NCBI RefSeq assembly: GCF_003387375.1
Contig: NZ_QUNG01000005.1
Location: 275,317 to 339,316 of the forward strand
DNA from: Marinomonas pollencensis
Lineage (GTDB): Bacteria; Pseudomonadota; Gammaproteobacteria; Pseudomonadales; Marinomonadaceae
Direction: 5' to 3'
DNA length: 64,000 nt
Part shown: in pieces, positions 55,851 through 64,000 of the stretch
Position numbering within the stretch: the first letter of the stretch is position 1
Layout: every line of letters begins with the position of its first letter
Notes under the pieces: model-generated
What the model was told of the DNA's origin: nothing
What the model saw: the letters and a program-made list of their open reading frames with translations, nothing else
Database searches by the model: none
Position numbers and translations under genes: made by a program

Positions 55851-57083
55851 TTATCGGCGGCTGCTTGTTGCTGAGTGAGCTTGATCCGATGGTATCGGGC
55901 TGGCCATCCAGCCAAGTATCATCCATAAAAACCCGATTCCTAAGAGCACATAAAGTGGGGCACTCCAAGAGTGTTGCCAGTCATGTAATGCACCAATTAG
56001 CACGGGACCCAATGCCGCCAGTGTGTAGCCGATGAGTTGTGCCATGCCAGAAAGAGCCGCGGCCTGTTTAGGGCTATTAGTTCGTAAACTGACAAACGAC
56101 AAACCTAATATAAACCCCATGCTGACTCCAAAACCAAAGCTGACGGCCCACACACCAGACCAGCTTGGCAGGTATAAAAAGCCCAACAGGCTGAGCCAAG
56201 TTAAGCCGGTAGCAAATAAGCATAAGCGACGGTGACTACCTAGGCGGTGAATAAATGGTGCAAGGATTAACGAAGGCAAGGCCCCTGCTAGCTGCAAATA
56301 ACCTTGATACAGACCTGCTGTTGTATCCGTATAGCCGTAGCTCACTAAAATCGCGGGAACCCAAGCTACCACTATGTAATTGATTAAGGAGTTCACCGCG
56401 AGAAACCCAGCAACTTGCCACGCAGTGATCGAGCGCCACAACTTAGGAGATACGTCAGCGTTGTTGATTTGTGGCGTGTGGTGCTGGGTTATTTTACAGG
56501 TAAACCAAACCACCAATGGCAAAAGAATCATTAACCCTTGGCAAGCTAACGCGAATGACCAGCTACTCATTGGCAGGGTGAAGTTCGACCCTTCAGCAAA
56601 CACACTCAACGGCACCGCAAGGCTCGACATCACAAAGCCGCCAATGCTCATCATCAAGACGTAAATCGCCGTAAGTTGAACAATATAATGGGGAAATTCA
56701 CGTTTTAATAAACTTGGCAGCAACACATTACCAATAGCAATGCCGGCACCAATTAGCACGGCGCCAATATACAAGGCAGCGAGCGAGCCCAAAGAGCGAG
56801 TTATCATACCGAGCGCAATCAAAGCTACGCCAGTCGCTAAAATGCGTTCGATCTGAAAATGTCTGGTTAACCAAGATGCCACCGGTGCGAATAGCGCAAA
56901 AATAAGCAGAGGCAAACTGGTTAATAAACCGGATTGCGAACTAGTGAGCTGTAGATCTTGGCTGATGCGGTCTAGCAGAGGTGGTAAGCCTGTTACTGGG
57001 CCTCGTAGATTTAGCGAAATAAGAAAAATAAACAGCAATAAATAGGCAGCATCGTGTTGCGCCAGACGGCGTAAGGTGTTCAT
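55851..57083 (-). CDS. MFS transporter of the CynX/NimT group
   Basis: Twelve-helix major facilitator of 410 residues. The start LNLRGPVTGLPPLLDRISQDL is typical of the CynX/NimT (YeaN) branch, which holds cyanate-type and 2-nitroimidazole transporters. It is divergent from an AraC-family gene with NimR-like layout, the same arrangement as E. coli nimT/nimR, which favours the NimT-like call (inference). Substrate unknown. Confidence 0.82.
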   Translation of the reverse strand: MNTLRRLAQHDAAYLLLFIFLISLNLRGPVTGLPPLLDRISQDLQLTSSQSGLLTSLPLLIFALFAPVASWLTRHFQIERILATGVALIALGMITRSLGSLAALYIGAVLIGAGIAIGNVLLPSLLKREFPHYIVQLTAIYVLMMSIGGFVMSSLAVPLSVFAEGSNFTLPMSSWSFALACQGLMILLPLVVWFTCKITQHHTPQINNADVSPKLWRSITAWQVAGFLAVNSLINYIVVAWVPAILVSYGYTDTTAGLYQGYLQLAGALPSLILAPFIHRLGSHRRLCLFATGLTWLSLLGFLYLPSWSGVWAVSFGFGVSMGFILGLSFVSLRTNSPKQAAALSGMAQLIGYTLAALGPVLIGALHDWQHSWSAPLYVLLGIGFLWMILGWMASPIPSDQAHSATSSRR

Positions 57084-57156
57084 AGAAAATCGCTATATTT
57101 TGAATATGGTAAGGGCATTTATTATATGCGATAGTCGGCTAACTTAATTTAGATGT

Positions 57157-57975
57157 TTGGACAATAAATTGCGCAATACAGACAGCTCTTCGACTCGGTT
57201 GTTAAGGGATTTAAACCTCATTGAGGAATATTCACCACGAGTCTTTGTATCGCGCTCTGAGTCTGTATCTCACGTTGAAGAAACCCCATGGCATCAGCAT
57301 CAAAGTGGCCAATTAGTGCTGCCTTTAACGGGTGTTGTCACCTGTTTTATAGAAGACAAAATGTGGCTTGTTCCGCCACGTTGTGCGGTGTGGATTCCGA
57401 GTATGGTGAGCCACAGTAACCAGATATCAGCCAATGCTGATGTGTGTATGTTACTGGTTGCACAAGCTGAATTAACCATGCCTGATTATGCTTGCACGCT
57501 CACCGTGACGCCGCTCTTGCGGGAGTTAGTAATACATTTAGCAACGCAAACGTTGGATTACGAACCAGGTTCTGCAACAGATAGATTAGTGACTGTTTTA
57601 CTCGATCAACTTGTGGCGTTAGAGCGTGAAGAGTTTGCTTTCCCGATTCCTGAGCATCCGGTATTGAAGCGCCTCGCTTTTGCTTTGTTAGCGAAACCTA
57701 ATGAAAAACGCACATTAAAAGGCTGGGCAAATGACTTTGCTATGAGTGAAAGGACATTGGCTCGGATGATAAAGCGTCATGTGCAGCTGACTTTCGGGCA
57801 ATGGCGGGCTCATTTACATATTGTTTTAGCGCTGCAAAAGCTAGCTCATGGTACGCCCGTACAAACCATCTCCGAAGAGCTAGGCTATGAATCTGTCAGT
57901 GCTTTTATCACCTTTTTTAAAAAAGCATTGGGCAAATCACCGCGTCAATATCGACTGGAGCGGTGGGGATTCTAG
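57157..57975 (+). CDS. AraC-family regulator, NimR-like
   Basis: 272-residue transcription factor with an N-terminal cupin (TPWHQHQSGQLVLPLTGVV) and C-terminal AraC helix-turn-helix pair (KGWANDFAMSERTLARMIKRH, then ISEELGYESVSAFITFFKKA). Similar in size and layout to E. coli NimR, and divergent from a NimT-like transporter that it probably controls. The start must be TTG at 57157, or a later codon; an ATG 4 bases earlier is out of frame and stops after 4 codons. Confidence 0.8.
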   Translation: MDNKLRNTDSSSTRLLRDLNLIEEYSPRVFVSRSESVSHVEETPWHQHQSGQLVLPLTGVVTCFIEDKMWLVPPRCAVWIPSMVSHSNQISANADVCMLLVAQAELTMPDYACTLTVTPLLRELVIHLATQTLDYEPGSATDRLVTVLLDQLVALEREEFAFPIPEHPVLKRLAFALLAKPNEKRTLKGWANDFAMSERTLARMIKRHVQLTFGQWRAHLHIVLALQKLAHGTPVQTISEELGYESVSAFITFFKKALGKSPRQYRLERWGF

Positions 57976-58289
57976 TGAGCAAATTTTAATACAATGACAC
58001 CAAGAATAATGAGCATCACACCGGAGTAGCGCAGCAAAGAGGTTGGGTCTCCATAAAACCACACGCCGACTAGAAAAGTGCCTGACGCACCGATTCCTGT
58101 CCATACCGCATAAGCGGTCCCCATCGGAATTTCCTTTTGAGCAAGCCAAAGTAATGCGCCACTGACAAACATAAAGAACACCGCGATGACGATACCGATT
58201 ATTCGTGTGCTACCGGATTGGGCTATTTTTAAGCCAATGGGCCAGCCGATTTCGGTAAGACCTGCTAACAGTAAATATAACCAACCCAT
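57972..58289 (-). CDS. SMR exporter, Gdx/SugE type
   Basis: Small multidrug resistance protein, 105 residues and four membrane helices. The first helix reads AGLTEIGWPIGLK with the essential Glu13 and a Trp three residues later, and GTAYAVWTGIGASG follows; this is the Gdx (SugE) pattern, a guanidinium exporter, rather than EmrE. No guanidine riboswitch is visible upstream. Its 3' end overlaps the convergent AraC gene by 4 bases. Confidence 0.88.
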   Translation of the reverse strand: MGWLYLLLAGLTEIGWPIGLKIAQSGSTRIIGIVIAVFFMFVSGALLWLAQKEIPMGTAYAVWTGIGASGTFLVGVWFYGDPTSLLRYSGVMLIILGVIVLKFAH

Positions 58290-58388
58290 TTGATGATTTC
58301 CTTTTAGTGCGAATTGAAAAGGGTATTTGCGTTCGATGGTATCAATAATTAAGATGTTTAAAAGTTATTAACTATCGAAATTATTCAT

Positions 58389-59273
58389 ATGTTAAGTTTA
58401 GAACAAATCAATATGTTGGTTCTGTCGGCTGAGCTTGGGTCATTTTCTGCGTGCGCTAGGCGGCTTGGAAAAGTGCAGTCGGCGGTCAGTCATGGGATTA
58501 ATAGTTTGGAATTGGATTTAGGCGTAGCGCTTTTTGATAGAAGCTCCCGCAGCCCTAAATTAACGGCAGAAGGGGAGCGTTTACTGCGCAGCGCAAAATC
58601 TCTGTTAGCTCAGTCTCATGAGTTTGAGCAAATCGCAGAGTCGATCCTAAGAAACGAAGAAAGCGGCTTGACGATTGCCGTAGACGACGCGCTATTAAGC
58701 CCTTATATCTCTAGTGTATTGCCACAATTTGCGCTCACTTTCCCCTATGTTCAAATTGAACTGGTGTCTTTGGCATCTCCTGATATGGTGAGCGCGGTAG
58801 CGACGGGCCATATTGATATTGGTGTGATGTTTGCCGAAATTGAAGCCCACAAACAAGTGGATTTTTGCTATGTGGGTGGGGTCGATGTTATTGCCGTTTG
58901 TCATAGGGGGTTCTCTTTGGCAGGGCAAAGGGTGAGCTCGGAATCGGACCTTGTGCCGCATCGGCAGATTACGGTGCGAGGAACGCGTAAAAAAGAGTCT
59001 CAAGCATTGATCAGCATGACGCCAAATGTGTGGTGGTGCTCCAGCAATTACGCGGCGCTAGAATTGGTGAGGCAAAAAATTGGCTGGGCGTATTTGCCCA
59101 CTTCTTTGGCACAGCCTCTCATTGAGCAAGGTGAACTTTGCAAAATAGACGTGGTGTTTGACCACAAGCCTTGGTCAGTACCTGTGGATTTGGTCTCGAA
59201 GAAAGGGGCGCGACGGGGCCCCGCTTATGAGTGGTTGTTTGACGCATTTAAACAAGCTCTGTCTGCACCATGA
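58389..59273 (+). CDS. LysR-family transcriptional regulator
   Basis: 294 residues. Helix-turn-helix LVLSAELGSFSACARRLGKVQSAVSHGINSLE-type (residues 10-42) and C-terminal effector domain (LTIAVDDALLSPYISSVLP; DIGVMFAEIEAHK). It is divergent from the Gdx-like exporter across a 99-base gap, so it probably controls that gene (inference). Effector unknown. Confidence 0.88.
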   Translation: MLSLEQINMLVLSAELGSFSACARRLGKVQSAVSHGINSLELDLGVALFDRSSRSPKLTAEGERLLRSAKSLLAQSHEFEQIAESILRNEESGLTIAVDDALLSPYISSVLPQFALTFPYVQIELVSLASPDMVSAVATGHIDIGVMFAEIEAHKQVDFCYVGGVDVIAVCHRGFSLAGQRVSSESDLVPHRQITVRGTRKKESQALISMTPNVWWCSSNYAALELVRQKIGWAYLPTSLAQPLIEQGELCKIDVVFDHKPWSVPVDLVSKKGARRGPAYEWLFDAFKQALSAP

Positions 59274-59292
59274 GAATGGTTTGCTTGAGCTC

Positions 59293-61038
59293 TTATCCGA
59301 CGAATAATTGAGACTGATTTCGGCCGTTGTTTTTGGCTTTATATAAGGCTTTATCGGCTTGTTCTATTGCGGCTTGTAAGTCTGCAGTAGTGGGGTCGAC
59401 TTCGGCAATACCAACGCTCAGAGTAAAATTGACTAACTGCTGCTGATCAACATGAATCGTGGCATTTTCTAGCACTTTACGGATTCGTTCGGCCAAAACA
59501 TGGGCTTTTTCTATGCTGGTGTTGGGCATCAGAATAACGAACTCCTCACCGCCATAGCGGGCCACTATATCTTGATGGCGGCATTGTTGTCTGAGTACAT
59601 CCGCTACGCGTACGATCACCCGGTCGCCTAAACCATGGCCATAGGTGTCATTAATATTCTTAAAGAAATCGATATCGAGAATGGCCAACGAAAGAGGGTG
59701 TCTTATCTGCTTGTCTTGGCGCAACAATTGATTGGCCTCTAAAGCAAAAGAGCGTCGATTTAACAGCTTTGTTAAGGGGTCTGTCGAGGCGAGTAGCTGC
59801 AACTCTGCTTGGCTAGCTTTGAGCGTTTCTAGGGCACGAATACGATTCGCGATGATCAGCGAGAGAACAAGTGATTCTAGTAAAATACCAATGCCCACAC
59901 CATGGCTACTGATGTAGCTAAAGCCGATTCTACCCTGATAAAAGAGTACGGCTAGAACACTAAAAGTGATGAATAAGCTATGGCCAATTAAGAATAAAAG
60001 GGCAAGTGGGTGCTTACGCACAAACATTGAAATAGTGACGCATAGGCTGATCGACAGAACAATAAAAGCCAGTGTACTGGCGTATTCCAGCGCTTTGATA
60101 ATATCAAACAGGCCATAAATGGAGTTGGTTGCCAATATGGCAATAACTGTCAGCAAAGCCTTGTGTTCGGTTGGGTATTTGGTTCTCGTTTCAAAAATAT
60201 TGATCATGAAAATCAATAAGCAGATCGGCATGGTGCCGAGGGCAATATTCCATTTCAGTGTGATAGAGCCAAAGACATCAAAAAAGCTGGCAAATAAACC
60301 ATATGAAAGGGCGATCCAAAAGCCCCCGGAAACCAAATAACAAGCGTAAAAAAGGTGTTCTTTTAAGCGTGATGATAAAAACAGGAAAAAATTATAAATA
60401 ATCAGAGCCAAGATCATGCCAACGATTAAAGTAATGTCATTATTTTGGTTGATCAGGACTCTTTTTGAGGCATCTTGGCTGTAGAGCTCGAGGCTAAATA
60501 CCTGATAAATATAAGCAAGGTTTTTTAGATAAAGTGTCGTAACCTGTTGGGGCGCTAGCGTTATATCAAACACAGCCGTGCCTTGATACATCGATTCTTG
60601 AGTGTCTTTAATGTCCATATCCAGAAGTCGAGTGCGGGTGACTTGGCCATTTACGACTTCATTAAGCTCAATAGCGCGGTTGTAGTAAGCATAAGAGTTA
60701 TGAAGATATAGAGTGATCGGAGTATCGCTGGTATTTTTCAGGGCTATTTTGGCCCAAGTTGTTTTGGCTTCGGCGCCCAAGTTGATTGAATTAGAAGAGT
60801 CTGTAAAACGCTGATTTTGTACCTGACTAATGGGCATATCGCCGCTTTTATCAACAAAATAACTCATTTGAAACTGTTCGAGCTGATCAAAGTTGTTGTC
60901 TATTAACAGCGCCGATGGCGCTGCATTTACGGTGCTAGCGCACAGTCCGAGCAAACTTAATGTCATTAAGTAAATGAGTGAGCGAAAAGCGGCGCCAATC
61001 ATTAGTCGTCTTCCATAACTAGTAAAGTGGTTAGTCAT
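59293..61038 (-). CDS. 7TMR-DISM diguanylate cyclase
   Basis: Membrane enzyme making c-di-GMP. 581 residues: signal peptide (to about residue 40, STVNAAPS), periplasmic DISM sensor domain (about 41-190), seven membrane helices (about 200-390), short coiled coil, then GGDEF domain with ARYGGEEFVILMP. RHQD just before the active loop is a complete inhibitory RxxD site, so product feedback is expected. DPLTKLLNRRSF and DIDFFKNINDTYGHGLGD confirm a catalytic GGDEF. Confidence 0.92.
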   Translation of the reverse strand: MTNHFTSYGRRLMIGAAFRSLIYLMTLSLLGLCASTVNAAPSALLIDNNFDQLEQFQMSYFVDKSGDMPISQVQNQRFTDSSNSINLGAEAKTTWAKIALKNTSDTPITLYLHNSYAYYNRAIELNEVVNGQVTRTRLLDMDIKDTQESMYQGTAVFDITLAPQQVTTLYLKNLAYIYQVFSLELYSQDASKRVLINQNNDITLIVGMILALIIYNFFLFLSSRLKEHLFYACYLVSGGFWIALSYGLFASFFDVFGSITLKWNIALGTMPICLLIFMINIFETRTKYPTEHKALLTVIAILATNSIYGLFDIIKALEYASTLAFIVLSISLCVTISMFVRKHPLALLFLIGHSLFITFSVLAVLFYQGRIGFSYISSHGVGIGILLESLVLSLIIANRIRALETLKASQAELQLLASTDPLTKLLNRRSFALEANQLLRQDKQIRHPLSLAILDIDFFKNINDTYGHGLGDRVIVRVADVLRQQCRHQDIVARYGGEEFVILMPNTSIEKAHVLAERIRKVLENATIHVDQQQLVNFTLSVGIAEVDPTTADLQAAIEQADKALYKAKNNGRNQSQLFVG

Positions 61039-61442
61039 TGATCAACTCATCTTAACCGATTGATCAGACAAAGCACGCTTTTAATCGTTTAAAAGACATT
61101 TAATGATGACTTACCCCTTAAACCTACAACCAAAAGCTCTCTGTTAAGAATGCCTACTTTTAATCAAATTGTCCGTGGATTTATCCAATGCGGTGAATTG
61201 ATAAGTAAAACGTATCGTTTCAATAACTCTTTGCTAAAGCATTAATTCTCATCCTGCACTTTTATGCGTATAAAAATCTGGTTTCATTCTGAGCTAGTCT
61301 AAAACAGCCCTCAATAGCTCTCTTTCTTCTTTGCCGATACAAGCTTGTTGGGTACGCTTTGTTAATTTGTTATAGAATACCGCTATACGAATGTGACGCA
61401 CTTATTTTTTATTTAGCAATTGGATGTCTTACAGCTTTCTTC
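61039..61442. other. Intergenic region at the start of the accessory patch
   Basis: About 400 AT-rich bases. The only open frame I note is 35 codons on the - strand (61294-61401, GTG start, ...LTKRTQQACIGKEERELL...), downstream of the broken antitoxin gene. It looks protein-like but I do not recognise it, and it may be a remnant. Confidence 0.35.
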
Positions 61443-61720
61443 CTAGCTCGTCATCACGTCACGTGCGATCTTGGTTAGGTCGTCTAACAAGCCGAGAGCT
61501 GCCAAAACATTAACGTAGTGACCAAGAGAAATGGAAGGGTCGCCTTTTGATATTTTTCGCAGTGTTGGCTTAGAATTCCTGTACTGCTATGTGTCATCTC
61601 TTGAGTAATGCCGCGCCTCTTCATTGGCAATGTTAAGTTTTCGCCCAAGATGTTTAACATCTTCGTTTGTATAGGGAATATGACAGCAGTGCGTTTTGTT
61701 TTTGATTCGATAGTATTCAT
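61443..61720 (-). pseudogene. Frameshifted HipB-like XRE antitoxin/regulator
   Basis: The ATG frame reads MNTIESKTKRTAVIFPIQTK, then NLTLPMKRRGITQEMTHSSTG, after which it runs into unrelated sequence and stops. The next frame continues the family pattern at once: KPTLRKISKGDPSISLG, YVNVLAALGLLDDLTKIARD, stop at 61443. One base seems to be missing near 61571-61577. The joined protein of about 90 residues has an XRE helix-turn-helix as in antitoxins paired with HipA-type kinases. No hipA-like gene is left here. A sequencing error is possible but the rest of the island is also decayed. Confidence 0.8.
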
Positions 61721-61721
61721 T

Positions 61722-61739
61722 GTGAAACTATAGTTTCAC
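61722..61739 (-). promoter_or_regulatory. Palindromic operator before the XRE pseudogene
   Basis: Perfect 18-base palindrome GTGAAACTATAGTTTCAC directly upstream of the ATG of the XRE pseudogene (61720). Its place and symmetry fit autoregulation by a dimeric helix-turn-helix protein. Confidence 0.6.
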
Positions 61740-61962
61740 TTTAATCTTCAAGTTGTAAACTAATAAATTGCCAATCTCTCGAAATAAAGTGAGCATAGAT
61801 CTGAACAGGTCATGTCGATTTTTCTCTGTTGTTTCAACATGAGCTTTTTCTGTGTCGATACGCTCGACATACTAAGACCCAGTACATGGAACTCAGCTAA
61901 TTTTGTCTTGTTATTGATTAGGGGTATGATTATGCGATTTGTGATAAGAAGCTGTATAGCAC

Positions 61963-63489
61963 ATGAAAACCAAACAAGCGCTAGTTATTGACCTTTTTGC
62001 AGGCCCTGGTGGACTCGGGGAAGGCTTTTCATCGGTACAAGATGAAAATGGAAATCCATTTTTTAAGATAGGTATTTCTGTTGAAAAAGAAGCTTCAGCA
62101 CATAAAACGCTTACGACTCGGGCTTTTTATCGAAAGATAAAAGGTCTAACAGGTGGACTAGTCGGTTATAACGAATACCTACAGGGTACGTTAACTCAGC
62201 AGCAGCTTTTTGATCTATATCCAGAGCAAGCCAAAGAAGCGACTATGGAAACTCTCTATAGTCCTAGAGCGCTTGGTGATGATAACGAAATCATTCATGA
62301 ACGTATTACGGAGCTTGTGAAGCTTCATGGTAATGGCCCTAAAGTCGTTATTGGTGGTCCACCATGCCAAGCTTACTCTCTGGCTGGACGGTCTCGTAAT
62401 GCGGGTATAAAAGGCTACAAGGCTGAAGACGATCATCGAAATTTTTTATATAAAGAGTATCTAAAAGTACTTTCCATCGCGCAGCCTGATGTTTTTGTAA
62501 TGGAGAATGTCAGAGGGATTCTTTCTGCTAAAATCGATGGTACTGTCATGTTCCCTAGTATTCTTGAAGACTTACAAGACCCTGGGCAAGCGACAAAAAT
62601 CGAGAGCGCCAAATACAGAGTCCACTCTTTAGTCGTGAGTGCTGACGACCCTAATAATCCTGTTTATCATGACTCAAAAGACTTTTTGATCAAAGCGGAA
62701 GAGTATGGTGTGCCACAGGCCCGCCATAGGGTCATTTTACTTGGTGTACGGGAGGACATTAAAAATGTGCCTAGTACGCTACATCGTTCTGACGAACAAG
62801 TTTCTGTCAGGCAAGCAATTGACGACCTGCCGAAGCTGCGAAGTGGCTTCTCGAAGCGGACAGATGATCCAAAAGATTGGGAAAAGACTGTTTCAAAAAA
62901 CTCAAAGCAGATAAAAGCCTTACTTAAAAACCAGTTTAATGAGGTAAGTTGTTTAGATTTAAAGCCATTCAAAAACTTACCTCGATCTGCAGATCAGCCT
63001 ATCGAGCCGCTTAAAAAAGTGCCAAAAAAACTTGCCGAATGGTATCGAAATAACGCACCGATCTGTGTGCTTAATCATGAGACTCGTGGTCATATGGAAA
63101 GTGATCTACTGCGGTATGCATACAGTGCAGCTTATACAGAACTGAGTGGTGGTATATCACCAAAATCGCGAGACTTTCCAGAAGAGTTAGCGCCTAAACA
63201 CGAAAATTGGAAATCAGGTAGCCATGCGGATCGCTTTAGAACCCAAGCGGCTAATAAAAGTGCCACAACCGTAACAAGTCATATCTCAAAGGATGGACAC
63301 TACTTTATTCACTATGACCCAAAGCAATGTCGTAGTTTAACCGTCAGAGAAGCTGCACGTTTACAGACATTTCCAGATAATTACCTATTTGAAGGCAATA
63401 GAACGCAGCAGTACGTGCAGGTTGGAAATGCTGTGCCGCCGTATTTGGCACAGCAGATTGGTATGGTTGTAATGGGGCTAATTAAGTAA
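61963..63489 (+). CDS. DNA (cytosine-5) methyltransferase
   Basis: C5-MTase of restriction-modification type. 508 residues with motif I DLFAGPGGLGEGF (10-22), motif IV VIGGPPCQAYSLAGR with catalytic Cys135, motif VI ENVRG (Glu181), motif VIII QARHRVILLG, and motifs IX/X RSLTVREAARLQTFP and VQVGNAVPPYL. Motifs are in canonical order and intact. The target-recognition region lies about residues 265-440. No cognate nuclease is seen in the window; it may have been lost or lie further right. It ends 2 bases from the convergent truncated gene. Confidence 0.93.
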   Translation: MKTKQALVIDLFAGPGGLGEGFSSVQDENGNPFFKIGISVEKEASAHKTLTTRAFYRKIKGLTGGLVGYNEYLQGTLTQQQLFDLYPEQAKEATMETLYSPRALGDDNEIIHERITELVKLHGNGPKVVIGGPPCQAYSLAGRSRNAGIKGYKAEDDHRNFLYKEYLKVLSIAQPDVFVMENVRGILSAKIDGTVMFPSILEDLQDPGQATKIESAKYRVHSLVVSADDPNNPVYHDSKDFLIKAEEYGVPQARHRVILLGVREDIKNVPSTLHRSDEQVSVRQAIDDLPKLRSGFSKRTDDPKDWEKTVSKNSKQIKALLKNQFNEVSCLDLKPFKNLPRSADQPIEPLKKVPKKLAEWYRNNAPICVLNHETRGHMESDLLRYAYSAAYTELSGGISPKSRDFPEELAPKHENWKSGSHADRFRTQAANKSATTVTSHISKDGHYFIHYDPKQCRSLTVREAARLQTFPDNYLFEGNRTQQYVQVGNAVPPYLAQQIGMVVMGLIK

Positions 63490-63491
63490 AG

Positions 63492-63905
63492 TTACTCTGG
63501 GTGAGAGTAATCAGGAGTGCCAATACGGCTGAAATAAGCACCCAGACGTTCAACCAAAGATGGAACAAACTCATTAGATAAAGTTGCTACTCTTTGATCG
63601 GTGAGTGATCTTCTGATTTCAGCATTAGCTTCCATGCAATTCATAAAGTTGAACTGAGCATGAAAGGGCCCTAATACCTCATCAGCACTGAGCTTAATTT
63701 GGGGGATGAAGTGCAGCTTAGGTGATCGATCCCCATGATTTACTAATTTTCTTATGCTCTTTTCGGCACTATCTTTGGTTTTTTTGCCGGCTGTTTCATT
63801 AGACTTTATCTCATGAAGCTCCAACCATTCTTCCTTAACTGACTTAAGATTCACTAGTTGGAAAGTGGGGTTTTTCTCTCTAGCAAGGTCACATCGAGGT
63901 GTCAC
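63492..63905 (-). pseudogene. C-terminal fragment of an unknown gene, cut by an IS element
   Basis: About 137 codons starting abruptly at (G)VTPRCDLAREKNPTF and ending ERLGAYFSRIGTPDYSHPE. There is no good start: the frame is open only a short way upstream, where the DNA already appears to belong to an IS3 element. A TPRCDLA segment in the middle of longer proteins fits my memory of restriction or defence-island proteins, but I cannot name the family. The likely cause of truncation is the insertion at its right edge. Confidence 0.65.
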
Positions 63906-64000
63906 GGTAATCCCCCCGAAAAATAACAGCAGCCAAAAGTAGAATTTTCTCGTAATCTAAACGCAGGAGGTTCTGCATGAAAAAATCTCGTTACACTGAT
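63906..64000 (+). mobile_element. Left end of an IS3-family insertion sequence
   Basis: The sequence before the transposase start contains a C6 stretch within GGTAATCCCCCCGAAAA, plausible for the terminal inverted repeat. The exact end, somewhere about 63899-63910, cannot be set without the other end. The element runs off the window. Confidence 0.7.
63977..64000 (+). CDS. IS3-family transposase OrfA, first codons
   Basis: ATG with AGGAGG 7 bases upstream, encoding MKKSRYTD, which is the usual start of OrfA in IS3-family (IS407/IS51-like) elements. Only eight codons are in the window. The call rests on this short match and on the excellent ribosome site. Confidence 0.7.

Noticed and set aside
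58290..58388. Possible guanidine riboswitch before the Gdx-like gene
   Set aside because: The 99-base gap has none of the paired ACGR-loop hairpins of the guanidine-II type and is too short for a ykkC class I fold.

Overview
The window looks like chromosomal DNA of a marine gammaproteobacterium, most likely Oceanospirillales and close to Marinomonas. This is inferred from gene content and order: a standard atp operon, ubiC-ubiA beside phoB-phoR, oxyR-recG, gmk-rpoZ-spoT-ridA and a csdA/csdE/tcdA neighbourhood. GC content is moderate by eye. I could run no database search, so all names rest on recognisable motifs, lengths and context.

Layout. 1-5.8 kb: atpE-F-H-A-G-D-C (the operon enters from the left, without atpI/B) with a strong terminator. 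5.9-12 kb: a TrmB-like regulator, tcdA, an unknown membrane protein, csdE and csdA (sulfur transfer and t6A tRNA modification), a MocR-like regulator with an eroded PLP site, and a DsbA-like protein. 12.2-17.4 kb: an aspartate/aromatic aminotransferase, a 64-residue protein, uvrD and a Gfo/Idh/MocA oxidoreductase. 17.4-22.5 kb: a proline catabolic locus in which PutA is split into a 1040-residue PRODH-P5CDH protein and a separately translated C-terminal tail protein, with an AraC regulator upstream. 22.7-25.5 kb: a quinone-oxidoreductase-like MDR protein, phoU and free methionine-R-sulfoxide reductase. 25.5-27.9 kb: a two-gene signalling unit, a histidine-kinase-like protein without its phosphoacceptor His and a periplasmic molybdopterin-oxidoreductase-fold protein without cysteine. 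28-33.6 kb: oppABCDF. 33.9-35.5 kb: cysZ-like gene plus response regulator. 35.6-40.5 kb: phoBR, ubiCA and a YbaK-remnant/HDOD protein. 40.5-45.8 kb: aapJQMP amino-acid transporter and divergent lrp. 45.9-50.3 kb: oxyR-recG, a YeeZ-like SDR and ridA. 50.3-53.5 kb: gmk-rpoZ-spoT, read towards ridA. 53.7-59.3 kb: LTA-synthase-family sulfatase, a NimT/NimR-like pair, a Gdx/SugE-like SMR exporter and a LysR regulator. 59.3-61.0 kb: a 7TMR-DISM diguanylate cyclase.

The last 3 kb (61.0-64.0) is an accessory patch: a frameshifted HipB-like antitoxin gene that still has a perfect palindromic operator, an intact 5-methylcytosine DNA methyltransferase, a truncated gene of unknown function, and the first codons of an IS3-family transposase that appears to have cut that gene. 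It reads as a partly dismantled restriction-modification, defence or toxin-antitoxin island.

The best candidates for something new are the split PutA, the phosphoacceptor-less kinase with its Cys-less sensor partner, and the decaying island at the right edge. I saw no rRNA, tRNA or CRISPR array.
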